This document shows, one piece after another, positions 16,891-25,206 of a DNA stretch of 44,843 bases (position 1 is its first letter; each line of letters opens with the position of its first letter). The notes under the pieces are model-generated. The model ran no database searches, was not told where the DNA came from, and saw only the letters and a program-made list of their open reading frames with translations. The position numbers were made by a program, and so were the translations under genes. The stretch comes from CAYLNM01 sp964385045 (lineage in GTDB: Bacteria > Planctomycetota > Phycisphaerae > Phycisphaerales > SM1A02), in assembly GCA_964385045.1 (NCBI GenBank), contig CAYLNM010000020.1:1-44843 (forward strand), written 5' to 3'.

Positions 16891-18543
16891 ATGACGTACC
16901 GCACCCTGTCCGTCCTCCTCGTCCTCGTCGCCGTGCTCGGCGGCGCGCCCGCCCCCGCGGCGGCGCAGCAGGGCGACGCGTTCACCGAGGCCTCCGTCCG
17001 CGTCGAGCGCGAGCTCGAGAACGCGATCGCCGAGCTCGACCGCCTGCGCGAGCGGATCACCGAGGAGCGGATCCCGATGGCGGAGGAGCTCGCGGCCCTC
17101 GAGGCCGAGCTGCTCACGGTCCGCCGGGAGTTCGAGCAGACCGCGCGCCTGCTCGACCGCCGCAACCTCGACCTGAGCACGCTGACCCAGGAGATCGAGG
17201 CCCGCAAGGAGGAGACCGCCTACCTGTCGAACCTGCTCGGCGAGTACATCCGCAACCTCGAGGCGCGGATGCACATCACCGAGCTCCAGCGCTACCGCGA
17301 CGAGCTCGAGACCGCGCGGCTGGCGATGGAGAACACCAGCCTCGCGCCGGAGGAGGTCTTCGCGGCCCAGGCCGGCATGCTCGAGACGTCGATCGGGCGT
17401 CTCGAGGACGCGGTGGGCGGCGCCAGCTTCGAGGGCACCGCGGTCGGCCCGCAGGGCGAGATCCAGCTCGGATCCTTCCTGCTCGTCGGGCCCTACGCGC
17501 TCTTCCGCTCGGACGACGGGCAGGTGGTCGGCATCGCCGAGCAGCGTCTCGGCTCGCTCGAGCCCACGGTCATGCCCTTCGGCGAGGAGCCCGACGTGCT
17601 CGCGGCCGACCGGCTGCTCGAGACCGGCAGCGGTCAGCTCCCGCTCGACCCGACCCTCGGCAACGCGGTCAAGGTGGAGGCGACCCAGGAGACCCTCGTC
17701 GAGCACATGCAGAAGGGCGGGCCGGTGATGGTCCCGATCCTCTCGCTCGCCGCCCTGTCGCTGCTCGTGGCCCTGTTCAAGTGGGCCCACCTCGCCTTCG
17801 TCCGCAAGCCGTCGCAGAAGAAGCTCAAGGCCTTCCTCGGCGCGGTGGCCAATCGCGACCGCCACCGGGCGATGGAGCAGGCGCGGGCGATCGGGGGGCC
17901 GACCGGGCTGATGCTCGCCCGCGGCGTGGAGCACATCCACGCCCCCCGCGAGCTCGTCGAGGAGATCATGTACGAGACGGTGCTGACGACGCGGCTGAGG
18001 CTGCAGAAGGCGCTGCCGTTCATCGCGATCTGCGCCGCGGCCGCGCCGCTGCTCGGCCTCCTCGGCACCGTGACCGGCATCATCAACACCTTCAAGCTGA
18101 TCACCGTCTTCGGCTCCGGCGACGTGAAGACGCTCTCGGGCGGCATCTCCGAGGCGCTCATCACCACCGAGTTCGGCCTCATCACCGCGATCCCGTCGCT
18201 GCTGCTGCACGCGTTCCTGTCCCGCAAGGCCAAGGGCGTGATCGACGGGATGGAGAAGTCGGCGGTCGCCTTCGTGAACCAGCTCGGCAAGACCCCGTTC
18301 GGCCCGGGGTCCGCGGGCCAGCCGGCCGGCGGCCCGCCGATGAGCGATCCCGCGCCGGCCGCCCCGGCGCCGCCGGTTCCCGCCGGGGCGACGGCCGAGC
18401 CCGGATCCCGCCCCGACGGCGGGGCGAACGCCGGCTCGAACGGGGGCTACACCGAGGTCGAGACCCGTCCGACCGGGGCCCCGGCCGCCGTGCCCGCCGG
18501 GACCGGGTGGAACGCCGAGCCGGGAGGCTCGTCGTCCCAGTGA
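16891..18543 (+). CDS. ttpC: TtpC-like long MotA/TolQ/ExbB proton-channel protein
   Basis: In Vibrio, TtpC is an inner-membrane protein needed for energy transduction by the TonB2 system. The 550-residue product has a signal peptide (LSVLLVLVAVLGGAPAPAAA) and a periplasmic coiled coil from about residue 25 to 150 (ELENAIAELDRLRERITEER). The MotA/TolQ/ExbB domain has membrane helices at VPILSLAALSLLVALF (about 280), CAAAAPLLGLLGTVTGIINTF and ALITTEFGLITAIPSLLLHA. The last ~80 residues are Pro/Gly/Ala-rich and likely disordered. A GAGAGGA site precedes the ATG. The stop overlaps the next gene as GTGA. Confidence 0.9.
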   Translation: MTYRTLSVLLVLVAVLGGAPAPAAAQQGDAFTEASVRVERELENAIAELDRLRERITEERIPMAEELAALEAELLTVRREFEQTARLLDRRNLDLSTLTQEIEARKEETAYLSNLLGEYIRNLEARMHITELQRYRDELETARLAMENTSLAPEEVFAAQAGMLETSIGRLEDAVGGASFEGTAVGPQGEIQLGSFLLVGPYALFRSDDGQVVGIAEQRLGSLEPTVMPFGEEPDVLAADRLLETGSGQLPLDPTLGNAVKVEATQETLVEHMQKGGPVMVPILSLAALSLLVALFKWAHLAFVRKPSQKKLKAFLGAVANRDRHRAMEQARAIGGPTGLMLARGVEHIHAPRELVEEIMYETVLTTRLRLQKALPFIAICAAAAPLLGLLGTVTGIINTFKLITVFGSGDVKTLSGGISEALITTEFGLITAIPSLLLHAFLSRKAKGVIDGMEKSAVAFVNQLGKTPFGPGSAGQPAGGPPMSDPAPAAPAPPVPAGATAEPGSRPDGGANAGSNGGYTEVETRPTGAPAAVPAGTGWNAEPGGSSSQ

Positions 18544-19289
18544 GCGCCATGACCGCCATGACCGCCATGACCGTCACGTTGGCCATGACCGCGGGGGCGC
18601 CCGCGGGGCCCGCCGCGTCCGCCGCCGCTCCGGGGGCGGCGGCGCCGGACGCCCGCACGCCGCCGCAGGAGCTCGCCGCCTTCTGGAACGACGCGGTGGA
18701 GATCTGGCTCGGCGGCGGGTGGGCCATGATCCTGCTCGCCGCCACGGCGCTGATGATCTTCGCCCTCGGCTGCAGCGTCTGGCTGCGGCTGCGGGCCAAG
18801 GGCTTCCAGTCGCTGCCGGAGGAGACGTGGCGGCAGTGGATCTCGTATCCGTCGCTGCGGCGGGGGGCGATCGGCGAGCTGATGGACTTCGTCACCGGCA
18901 CCCGCACGCTCAAGGACAGCGCGGTCGTCTTCGAGGACCTCCGCACCACCGAGATCGTGCCCTTCGAGCGCGACCTCCGGCTCATGCGGGTCTGCGTCAC
19001 CGCCGCCCCGCTGCTCGGCCTGCTCGGGACCGTCACCGGCATGCTCTCGACCTTCTCCGCCCTCGCGACCGGCGGTGGCGGCGACGAGACGATGTCGCTG
19101 GTGGCCGCCGGCATCTCCGAGGCCCTGATCACGACCGAGACCGGCCTCGTGGTGGCGCTCGCCGGCCTCTTCTTCCAGTACCGCCTCGCCCGCAAGCACG
19201 AGGAGTACAAGGCGTTCCTCGCCCACCTCGAGACGGTCTGGAACCAGCACCTGCACTGGGACGGCGTCCGGAGCCGGCCGGCCGCCTGA
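18540..19289 (+). CDS. exbB: ExbB2-type proton channel subunit
   Basis: Forms, with ExbD, the proton-driven inner-membrane motor that powers TonB. The 249-residue protein has membrane helices at WAMILLAATALMIFALGCSV, the conserved CVTAAPLLGLLGTVTGMLSTF and ALITTETGLVVALAGLFFQY, which carry the conserved Thr and Glu positions of the family. The GTG at 18540 overlaps the previous stop (GTGA) and follows GGGAGG. In-frame ATGs at 18549, 18558 and 18567 are alternative starts, because ATGACCGCC is repeated there. The Ala/Pro-rich N-terminus is longer than usual for ExbB2 (~175 aa). Confidence 0.93.
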   Translation: MSAMTAMTAMTVTLAMTAGAPAGPAASAAAPGAAAPDARTPPQELAAFWNDAVEIWLGGGWAMILLAATALMIFALGCSVWLRLRAKGFQSLPEETWRQWISYPSLRRGAIGELMDFVTGTRTLKDSAVVFEDLRTTEIVPFERDLRLMRVCVTAAPLLGLLGTVTGMLSTFSALATGGGGDETMSLVAAGISEALITTETGLVVALAGLFFQYRLARKHEEYKAFLAHLETVWNQHLHWDGVRSRPAA

Positions 19290-19348
19290 GCCCGACCCCG
19301 CCCTCTCCGCGATCCGCACGCCGCCCCGACGGGCGGAGGAGCACACCA

Positions 19349-19759
19349 ATGGGACGATTCCGCGGCGCATCCGAGGACGCCGACACCGGCTCGATCGACA
19401 TCTCGCCCCTGATCGACTGCGTGTTCATCCTGCTGATCTTCTTCATCGTCACCACCACCTTCGTGGAGGAGACGGGCGTCGAGGTCGACAAGCCGCAGGC
19501 CGCCTCGTCGGTCCAGCTGGAGAAGACGAGCATCCTGCTCGCGATCACCGACGAGGGCCAGGTCGTCTACGGCGGCCGGGAGATCGGCGTGGGCGGCGTG
19601 CGGCCGCTCGTCCGCCGGATGCTGCAGGAGGAGTCGGTGCCGGTCATCATCCAGGCCGACCGGGTCGCCCAGTCGGGCATCCTCGTCCGCGTCATCGACG
19701 AGGCCAAGCTCGCCGGGGCGGAGAAGGTCAGTCTCGCCAGCCTCAAGCCGGCCGGCTGA
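19349..19759 (+). CDS. exbD: ExbD2-type biopolymer transport protein
   Basis: Partner of ExbB in the proton-motive motor. The 136-residue protein has a short cytoplasmic start, one membrane helix (SPLIDCVFILLIFFIVTTTF) containing the proton-carrying Asp at LIDCVF, and a periplasmic domain ending in LVRVIDEAKLAGAEKVSLAS. This matches the normal ExbD length and layout. GGGCGGAGGA lies eight bases before the ATG. It is flanked by exbB (60 bases upstream) and tonB (12 bases downstream). Confidence 0.95.
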   Translation: MGRFRGASEDADTGSIDISPLIDCVFILLIFFIVTTTFVEETGVEVDKPQAASSVQLEKTSILLAITDEGQVVYGGREIGVGGVRPLVRRMLQEESVPVIIQADRVAQSGILVRVIDEAKLAGAEKVSLASLKPAG

Positions 19760-19771
19760 GGGGAGTCCGCG

Positions 19772-20467
19772 ATGCAGATGCCGGGACAGCCGTCGCCCCG
19801 CGCTCGACGCTTCGCCCGCGTGGGACGCAGCGTGGCCCAGCGCCTCCTGACCGTGGTCGGGGCGTTCGCGTTCACCCTGCTGTTCTTCCTCGTGCTGCCG
19901 CTGCTGCAGCAGATCAACCAGCCGCTCACCGCGGACCTCGCGCTGACGTCGGTCGACACCCAGCTGCCGCCGCCGCCCCCGCCGCCGCCGGAGGAGGAGG
20001 AGCCCGAGGAGGAGGAGGAGCCGGAGGAGCCCGAGGCCCCGGACCTCTCGGAGGACCCGCAGCCGCTGGACCTCTCGCAGCTCGAGCTCGCCCTGAACCC
20101 GGGCATGGGCGGCGGCTGGTTCGAGGGCGACTTCGCGGTGTCCCTGCAGGGCGCGACCGCCCGGGCGGAGCAGGTGGAGGAGCTGTTCGCGGTCTCCGAC
20201 CTCGACCAGCAGCCGCGGCCGATCTTCCAGCAGAGTCCGGAGCTGAACAACCGCCTTCGCGCCCGCGGTCCCGGACAGGTCTTCATCATCTTCGTCGTGG
20301 ACGAGCAGGGGCGGGTCGAGGACGCCCGCGTGCAGAAGTCCACCGATCCGATCTTCGAGCGGCCGGCCCTGGCCGCGATTCGCCAGTGGAAGTTCGAGCC
20401 CGGTCAGCGGAACGGCGAGCCTGTCCGGTTCCGCATGCGGCAGCGCTTCGACTTCCCCGGGAGCTGA
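19772..20467 (+). CDS. tonB: TonB2-type energy transducer
   Basis: Spans the periplasm and pulls on the TonB box of the outer-membrane receptor. The 231-residue protein has an N-terminal membrane helix (LLTVVGAFAFTLLFFLVLPL, about residues 25-45). A proline/glutamate spacer of eight Pro followed by alternating Glu and Pro comes next. The C-terminal TonB domain runs from about residue 165 (GQVFIIFVVDEQGRVEDARV to AIRQWKFEPGQRNGEPVRFR). The spacer has only the acidic EP type of repeat and lacks the basic KP half found in classical TonB. A GGGGAG site precedes the ATG. It is the likely partner of the receptor at 13017-15989. Confidence 0.95.
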   Translation: MQMPGQPSPRARRFARVGRSVAQRLLTVVGAFAFTLLFFLVLPLLQQINQPLTADLALTSVDTQLPPPPPPPPEEEEPEEEEEPEEPEAPDLSEDPQPLDLSQLELALNPGMGGGWFEGDFAVSLQGATARAEQVEELFAVSDLDQQPRPIFQQSPELNNRLRARGPGQVFIIFVVDEQGRVEDARVQKSTDPIFERPALAAIRQWKFEPGQRNGEPVRFRMRQRFDFPGS

Positions 20468-20472
20468 GTCCC

Positions 20473-21939
20473 ATGCATCGCCTTCGCACTCGTCGCCGGC
20501 CCGCCGGACGTTCCGCGTCCGCCGGGCTCCTCGCCCTCGGGGCGGCCTTCGCCCTCGCCCCCGCGTCCGCGGCCCCGGCCCAGGACTTCGGGCCGTCGCC
20601 CGACACGCGGCGACCCGTCCGGTCCCTCGTGCAGCCCGAGGACGTGCAGCCGATCGAGCTGCGGTTCTGGAGCGACGAGGCGTTCCGCAGCGACTTCATG
20701 GCCTCCTACATCCCGGCCACCGACATCGAGCCGGAGGTGACGGAGGACGAGCGCGAGGCCATGCAGGAGATCCTGCGGCTCGTCAACGACGGCGAGCGGG
20801 ACGCGGCGCTCGAGCGACTCGAGCGCATCCGGACGCCCGCCGCGAGCGCGGTGGTCGACTTCACGATCGCCAACGTCCACTTCCAGGAGGACCGGCTCGA
20901 GGAGGCGGCCTCGGCCTACCTCGAGGCGGTCCGCAAGTTCCCGAACTTCCGCCGGGCGTGGAAGAACCTCGGCCTGATCCGCGTGAAGCAGCAGGACTTC
21001 ACCAGCGCGCTCACCGCCCTCACCAAGGTGGTGGAGCTCGGCGGGGCGGATGCGACGACGTTCGGCCTGCTGGGCTTCTGCTACGGCTCGATCGAGGACT
21101 CGATCGCGGCCGAGTCGGCCTACCGGATGGCGATCCTGCTCGCCCCGGGCACGCTCGACTGGAAGATGGGGCTCGCCCGGTCGCTCTTCCAGCAGCAGCG
21201 GTACGCCGACGCGGCGGCCCTGTGCGAGCGGCTCATCGAGCGGAATCCGACCGACGCCAAGCTCTGGATGCTGCAGGCCAACGCCTTCATCGGCCTCGGG
21301 GATCCGGGCCGGGCGGCCCAGAACTACGAGATGATCGACCAGCTCGGGGCCTCCACCGTCGAGACCCTGAACATGCTCGGCGACATCTACATCAACGAGG
21401 GCCTGTTCCCGTCCGCCGTCGACACGTACGAGCGGGCGATCGAGCTCGACCTCGACACGCGGCCCGAGCGGGCCCTGCGGGCGGCCCGCGTCATGGTGGC
21501 CCAGGGCGCGTACGAGGAGACGAAGGAGCTGCTCGCCACCATCGAGGACCTCTACGGCTTCGCCCTCGAGGACGGCGATCGCACCGAGATGCTGCGGGTG
21601 CGGGCCCGCATCGCGGTGGCCGAGGGCGAGGGGGAGGAGCAGGTCCGGATCCTCGAGGAGATCATCCGGATGAACCCGCTCGACGGGGACGCCCTGATCC
21701 TGCTCGGACAGCATCACTACCGCAACGAGGACGCCGAGCGGGCGATCCTCCTCTTCGAGCGGGCCGCGGGGCTCGAGGGCTTCGAGGCCGACGCCCGGGT
21801 CTGGCACGCGCAGGTGCTCGTGAGCCAGCAGAAGTACCAGGAGGCGCTGCCGCTGCTCCGCCGGGCCCAGGCGGTCCGCCCCCGCGAGTCGGTGCGGGAG
21901 TTCCTCGAGCAGGTGGAGCGCTTCGCGACCCGCGGCTGA
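20473..21939 (+). CDS. Exported TPR protein closing the TonB2 operon
   Basis: The 488-residue protein has a signal peptide (SAGLLALGAAFALAPASAAPA) and about ten tetratricopeptide repeats, for example RLEEAASAYLEAVRKFPNF, YADAAALCERLIERNPTDAK, FPSAVDTYERAIELDLD and YQEALPLLRRAQAVRPRE. A TPR protein directly after tonB is the standard last gene in Vibrio/Shewanella TonB2 clusters, where it is thought to assist the system in the periplasm. It starts five bases after the tonB stop. The ATG at 20473 is chosen because it gives the signal peptide. No clear terminator follows. Confidence 0.9.
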   Translation: MHRLRTRRRPAGRSASAGLLALGAAFALAPASAAPAQDFGPSPDTRRPVRSLVQPEDVQPIELRFWSDEAFRSDFMASYIPATDIEPEVTEDEREAMQEILRLVNDGERDAALERLERIRTPAASAVVDFTIANVHFQEDRLEEAASAYLEAVRKFPNFRRAWKNLGLIRVKQQDFTSALTALTKVVELGGADATTFGLLGFCYGSIEDSIAAESAYRMAILLAPGTLDWKMGLARSLFQQQRYADAAALCERLIERNPTDAKLWMLQANAFIGLGDPGRAAQNYEMIDQLGASTVETLNMLGDIYINEGLFPSAVDTYERAIELDLDTRPERALRAARVMVAQGAYEETKELLATIEDLYGFALEDGDRTEMLRVRARIAVAEGEGEEQVRILEEIIRMNPLDGDALILLGQHHYRNEDAERAILLFERAAGLEGFEADARVWHAQVLVSQQKYQEALPLLRRAQAVRPRESVREFLEQVERFATRG

Positions 21940-22116
21940 CGGGGGACGGGGCACGGGGCGGCGGGGCGTCGGGCGGCCCCCGAGGCACGACGCGGTCCTC
22001 CCGCCGGCGTCGGTCGCGGCGGCCGCGTCGCGCGCCGGGGACGGATCGCGCGCGGGAGGGGCGGCGCAGGGGGCGCGGGGGGGCCGACGGACGGGCTGAC
22101 GTCGCCCGCGCGGAAT

Positions 22117-22201
22117 TGAGACCGCTTCTCAGCCGCGGGGGCGTGGCCACGCCTGCATCATGACGGATCGGCGCACCCGCGAGGCCGGGCGCGCGATCCG
22201 T
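22117..22201 (+). promoter_or_regulatory. Cluster of dyads before the molybdenum-hydroxylase operon
   Basis: Three symmetric elements lie in the 276-base gap: TGAGA/TCTCA at 22117-22131, the perfect palindrome GCGTGGCCACGC at 22141-22152, and ACGGATC/GATCCGT at 22163-22201, whose right arm touches the ribosome-binding site of the first gene. TTGAGA at 22116 could be a -35 box but no matching -10 is clear. The region is a good candidate for repressor control of the operon. The rest of the gap (21940-22116) is G-rich and shows no gene. Confidence 0.4.
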
Positions 22202-22215
22202 GGAAGGTGGCCCCC

Positions 22216-22950
22216 ATGACGCACGACGCCCGTCCGCCCGGTCCGGACCCCGACGACGCCGCGGCCCCGGCCCCGGTCCCGCCCCCGTCTCCGCCGGCGA
22301 TCCGGGCCCGAGACGGCGGCGTCAGCCGGCGCTCGTTCCTGCAGACCGCCGGGCTCTCCGCCGCGGCCGCCGCGGCGGGCGGCACCGGGGCCGCGAGCGC
22401 GGGGAGGCAGGACGCGACCGGGACGGCCGAGGCCGCGGCCGACGTGCCCGTCGCCGGCCCGTCGCCGGTGCCGGTGCGGATGCGGGTCAACGGCGCGGCG
22501 GTCGCCCCCGAGGTCGAGCCCGCCACCACGCTGCTCGAGACGCTGCGGCACGAGCTGGGCCTGACCGGGTCCAAGCAGGTCTGCGACCGCGCGGCGTGCG
22601 GCGGCTGCACCGTGATCGTCGACGGCGAGCCGATCGCCTCGTGCATGATGCTCGCCCACGACGCCGACGGTCGCGCGGTCACGACGATCGAGGGCCTGCG
22701 GCGACCCGACGGCTCGCTGCACCCGCTGCAGGCGTCCTTCGTCCGGCACGACGCCCTGCAGTGCGGCTACTGCACCCCGGGCTTCGTGATGGCGGCGGCG
22801 GCCCTGCTCGAGCGGACGCCGAAGCCGACCCTCGACGAGATCAAGGAGGGGCTCGCGGGCAACGTCTGCCGCTGCGGCACCTACACGAACATCTTCAACG
22901 CGGTGCTGGAGGCCTCCGGGCAGCCGCCCCTCGTCGACGGGAGGGCCTGA
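22216..22950 (+). CDS. Tat-exported 2Fe-2S subunit of a xanthine-dehydrogenase-family enzyme (PaoA-like)
   Basis: Electron-transfer subunit of a molybdenum hydroxylase. The 244-residue protein begins with a long Pro/Ala leader and the twin-arginine motif SRRSFLQTAG (Arg38-Arg39), so the folded complex should be exported to the periplasm, as for E. coli PaoABC. It then has a plant-type ferredoxin fold with C123, C128, C131 and C143 for one 2Fe-2S cluster. A helical domain carries C183/C186 (CGYCTPG) and C218/C220 (CRCGTY) for the second. The ATG at 22216 is preceded by GGAAGG and preferred over GTG 22207. It starts an operon whose genes abut or overlap. The substrate is unknown; aldehydes are typical. 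Confidence 0.92.
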   Translation: MTHDARPPGPDPDDAAAPAPVPPPSPPAIRARDGGVSRRSFLQTAGLSAAAAAAGGTGAASAGRQDATGTAEAAADVPVAGPSPVPVRMRVNGAAVAPEVEPATTLLETLRHELGLTGSKQVCDRAACGGCTVIVDGEPIASCMMLAHDADGRAVTTIEGLRRPDGSLHPLQASFVRHDALQCGYCTPGFVMAAAALLERTPKPTLDEIKEGLAGNVCRCGTYTNIFNAVLEASGQPPLVDGRA

Positions 22951-22953
22951 GCG

Positions 22954-25206
22954 ATGCACGGACCGATGCACGAGACGGCGCAGCCGGCGACGACCGCGAC
23001 GCCGGCGACGGATCCGGCCGCGGCCGTGGCGGCGGGGGCCGCGGCGCCCGCCGGCCGCGACGGCCGCTTCGACCCGACGCGGGCCGCGACGGCCAACCGT
23101 CCGCAGAACGACGGCACCTCGATGGACGACGTCACCAGCCGGCTCGACGGCGTGGCGAAGGTCGACGGCTCGGCCCGCTACGGCCGCGACGTCATGCCCG
23201 AGGACGTCGTGTACGCCCGGTTCATCCGCTGTCCCTACGGCCGCGGGCGGCTCGCGTCGGCGGACGAGGCGGCGGCCCGCGCGGTGCCGGGCGTCCTCGT
23301 CGTCCGCCTCGACGCCCGCGAGGGCGACTTCCACGGGCGCCGGGTGGGCGTGCTCGCCGCCGAGACGCCGCGGGCGCTCGATCGCGGCATGCGGGCGCTC
23401 GCCGTCCGGTGGGAGGTGGCGGGAGCCGTCGACCGCGGGATCGAGGACCGTGCGTTCGACGATCCCACGGCGGCCGAGGCCCGCGGCGGGGTCGGCGACG
23501 CGCTGGCCGAGGCGGACGTCGTGGTGGAGGCGGTCTACACCACGCCGGTGCAGACCCACGTGTCGATCGAGACGCACGGCGCGGTCGTGATCGCCCGGCC
23601 CGACGGGGCCACCGGCTGGATCAGCACCCAGGGCGTGCAGGCGGCCGCCGACGGCCTCGCCCGCGCCCTCGACGTGCCGCGGGCGAGCACGGAGGTGATC
23701 GCCGAGTACGTGGGCGGCGGCTTCGGGTCCAAGATCGCCGGGGCCGACAGTCAGGGCGTGGAGGCGGCGCGGCTGGCGCGGGAGCTCGGCCGCCCGGTGT
23801 GGCTCTTCCTCGACCGCGAGGAGGAGCACCTCGACTCCGGCAACCGGCCCTCCAGCCGCGCGTTCGTGCGGATCGGGGCGACGCGGGACGGCCGCATCCT
23901 CGGCGGGCAGATCCGCACCGCGGGCGACACCGGCGTCGGCCGGCGGGGCGGCGGCGTGGACGTGCCCTCGGGCCGGTACGACCTCGGGGCGCTCGATCGC
24001 GACCACCGCAACGTCCCGTGCAACGCCGGGCCGCCGCGGCCGATGCGGGCTCCCGGCAAGCCGCAGGGGGCGTGGGCCGAGGAGATGCTGCTCGACGAGC
24101 TCGCCGCCGCGTGCGGGCTCGACCCGGTGGAGCTGCGGCTGCGGAACGAGCGCTCGGACGCCCGCCGGCGCATGTACGAGGACGGGGCCCGCCGCATCGG
24201 CTGGGAGCGAAGGCGGCCCAACGGCGAGCAGACGGGGACGATCGTCACCGGCTACGGCGTCGGGTCGACGAACTGGGGCGCGTTCCCCAGCCGCGGCGAG
24301 GCCGAGGTGGTGATCAATCCCGACGGGTCGGTCGTCTGCCGCCAGGGGGCCCAGGACATCGGGACCGGCCAGCGGACGGTGATGGGGGTGTGCTGCGCCG
24401 AGGCGCTCGGCATCCCGCTCGACCGCGTCACGAGCGAGGTCGGGCGTTCGAGCCTGCCCTACGGCCCGATGTCGGGCGGCTCGGTCACGCTCACCAACAC
24501 CGCCCCGGCGATGGAGGCGGCGGCGGCCGACGCGAAGGCCCGCCTGATCGACGCCCTCGTCGACCGCGAGGGCGGGGCGGCCGAGGACTACGACGTCGCG
24601 GACGGGCGGGTCCTGCGGGGCGGCGAGCCCTTCATGGACTGGGACGAGGCGTGTCGCCTGCTCCCGCGCCGCGTCACCGGCACCGGCTCGTACGCCGGGG
24701 GCCGGCGGAGCGGCGGCCATCCCGGCACCGGCCACTCCGACGGCGTGCAGTTCGTCCGGGCGACCGTCGACCGCGAGACCGGCGTCGTCACCGTCGACCA
24801 CGTCGTGGCCCTGCAGGCGTGCGGCCGCATCGTCTGCCGCAAGACGGCCGAGAGCCAGGTCATCGGCGGCGTGATCCAGGGGGTGAGCTTCGCTCTCTTC
24901 GAGGAGCGGGTGCTCGACCGCGTGACCGGCGCGATGGTCAACCCGAACATGGAGTGGTACCGCATCCTCGGCTCCAAGGACATGCCGCGCATCGAGCCGG
25001 TCCTGTGGGACGACGGCGGCACCGGCGTGCGGCCGCTCGGCGAGCCGCCGGTGATCCCGACCGCGGGGGCGGTCGGGGGCGCAGTGGCCAACGCCCTCGG
25101 CGTCCCGATCCGCTCGCTGCCGCTGCGGCCCGACCGCATCCTCGCCGCCCTCGCCGCCCGCGACGCCCGCGACGCGAATGCCGCCCCCGACGGAGGTCCC
25201 GCATGA
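22954..25206 (+). CDS. Molybdopterin-binding catalytic subunit (PaoC / xanthine dehydrogenase large subunit family)
   Basis: Catalytic subunit that binds the molybdenum cofactor and hydroxylates the substrate. The 750-residue protein has a ~55-residue low-complexity N-terminus, then the small a/b hammerhead domain (RLDGVAKVDGSARYGRD). The cofactor-binding domain has GGGFGSK near residue 253, RAPGKPQGAWAEEMLLDEL, and the catalytic Glu697 in LGEPPVIPTAGAVGGAVANA. It has no signal peptide, so it would be co-exported with the Tat-tagged small subunit. The stop overlaps the next start (ATGA). Length and domain order match PaoC rather than a CO dehydrogenase; no CoxL active-site Cys-Ser loop is apparent. 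Confidence 0.92.
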   Translation: MHGPMHETAQPATTATPATDPAAAVAAGAAAPAGRDGRFDPTRAATANRPQNDGTSMDDVTSRLDGVAKVDGSARYGRDVMPEDVVYARFIRCPYGRGRLASADEAAARAVPGVLVVRLDAREGDFHGRRVGVLAAETPRALDRGMRALAVRWEVAGAVDRGIEDRAFDDPTAAEARGGVGDALAEADVVVEAVYTTPVQTHVSIETHGAVVIARPDGATGWISTQGVQAAADGLARALDVPRASTEVIAEYVGGGFGSKIAGADSQGVEAARLARELGRPVWLFLDREEEHLDSGNRPSSRAFVRIGATRDGRILGGQIRTAGDTGVGRRGGGVDVPSGRYDLGALDRDHRNVPCNAGPPRPMRAPGKPQGAWAEEMLLDELAAACGLDPVELRLRNERSDARRRMYEDGARRIGWERRRPNGEQTGTIVTGYGVGSTNWGAFPSRGEAEVVINPDGSVVCRQGAQDIGTGQRTVMGVCCAEALGIPLDRVTSEVGRSSLPYGPMSGGSVTLTNTAPAMEAAAADAKARLIDALVDREGGAAEDYDVADGRVLRGGEPFMDWDEACRLLPRRVTGTGSYAGGRRSGGHPGTGHSDGVQFVRATVDRETGVVTVDHVVALQACGRIVCRKTAESQVIGGVIQGVSFALFEERVLDRVTGAMVNPNMEWYRILGSKDMPRIEPVLWDDGGTGVRPLGEPPVIPTAGAVGGAVANALGVPIRSLPLRPDRILAALAARDARDANAAPDGGPA

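Noticed and set aside
12453..17207. Very long open frame on the minus strand opposite the TonB receptor and DUF3450 genes
   Set aside because: It mirrors the plus-strand codons of clear genes; extreme third-position GC keeps the antisense frame open. Its translation is Arg/Glu/Val-rich with no family motif.
22954..25206. Large subunit as a form I CO dehydrogenase (CoxL)
   Set aside because: The characteristic CoxL active-site Cys-containing loop is not visible, and the Tat leader plus four-Cys FAD-subunit insert fit the PaoABC type.
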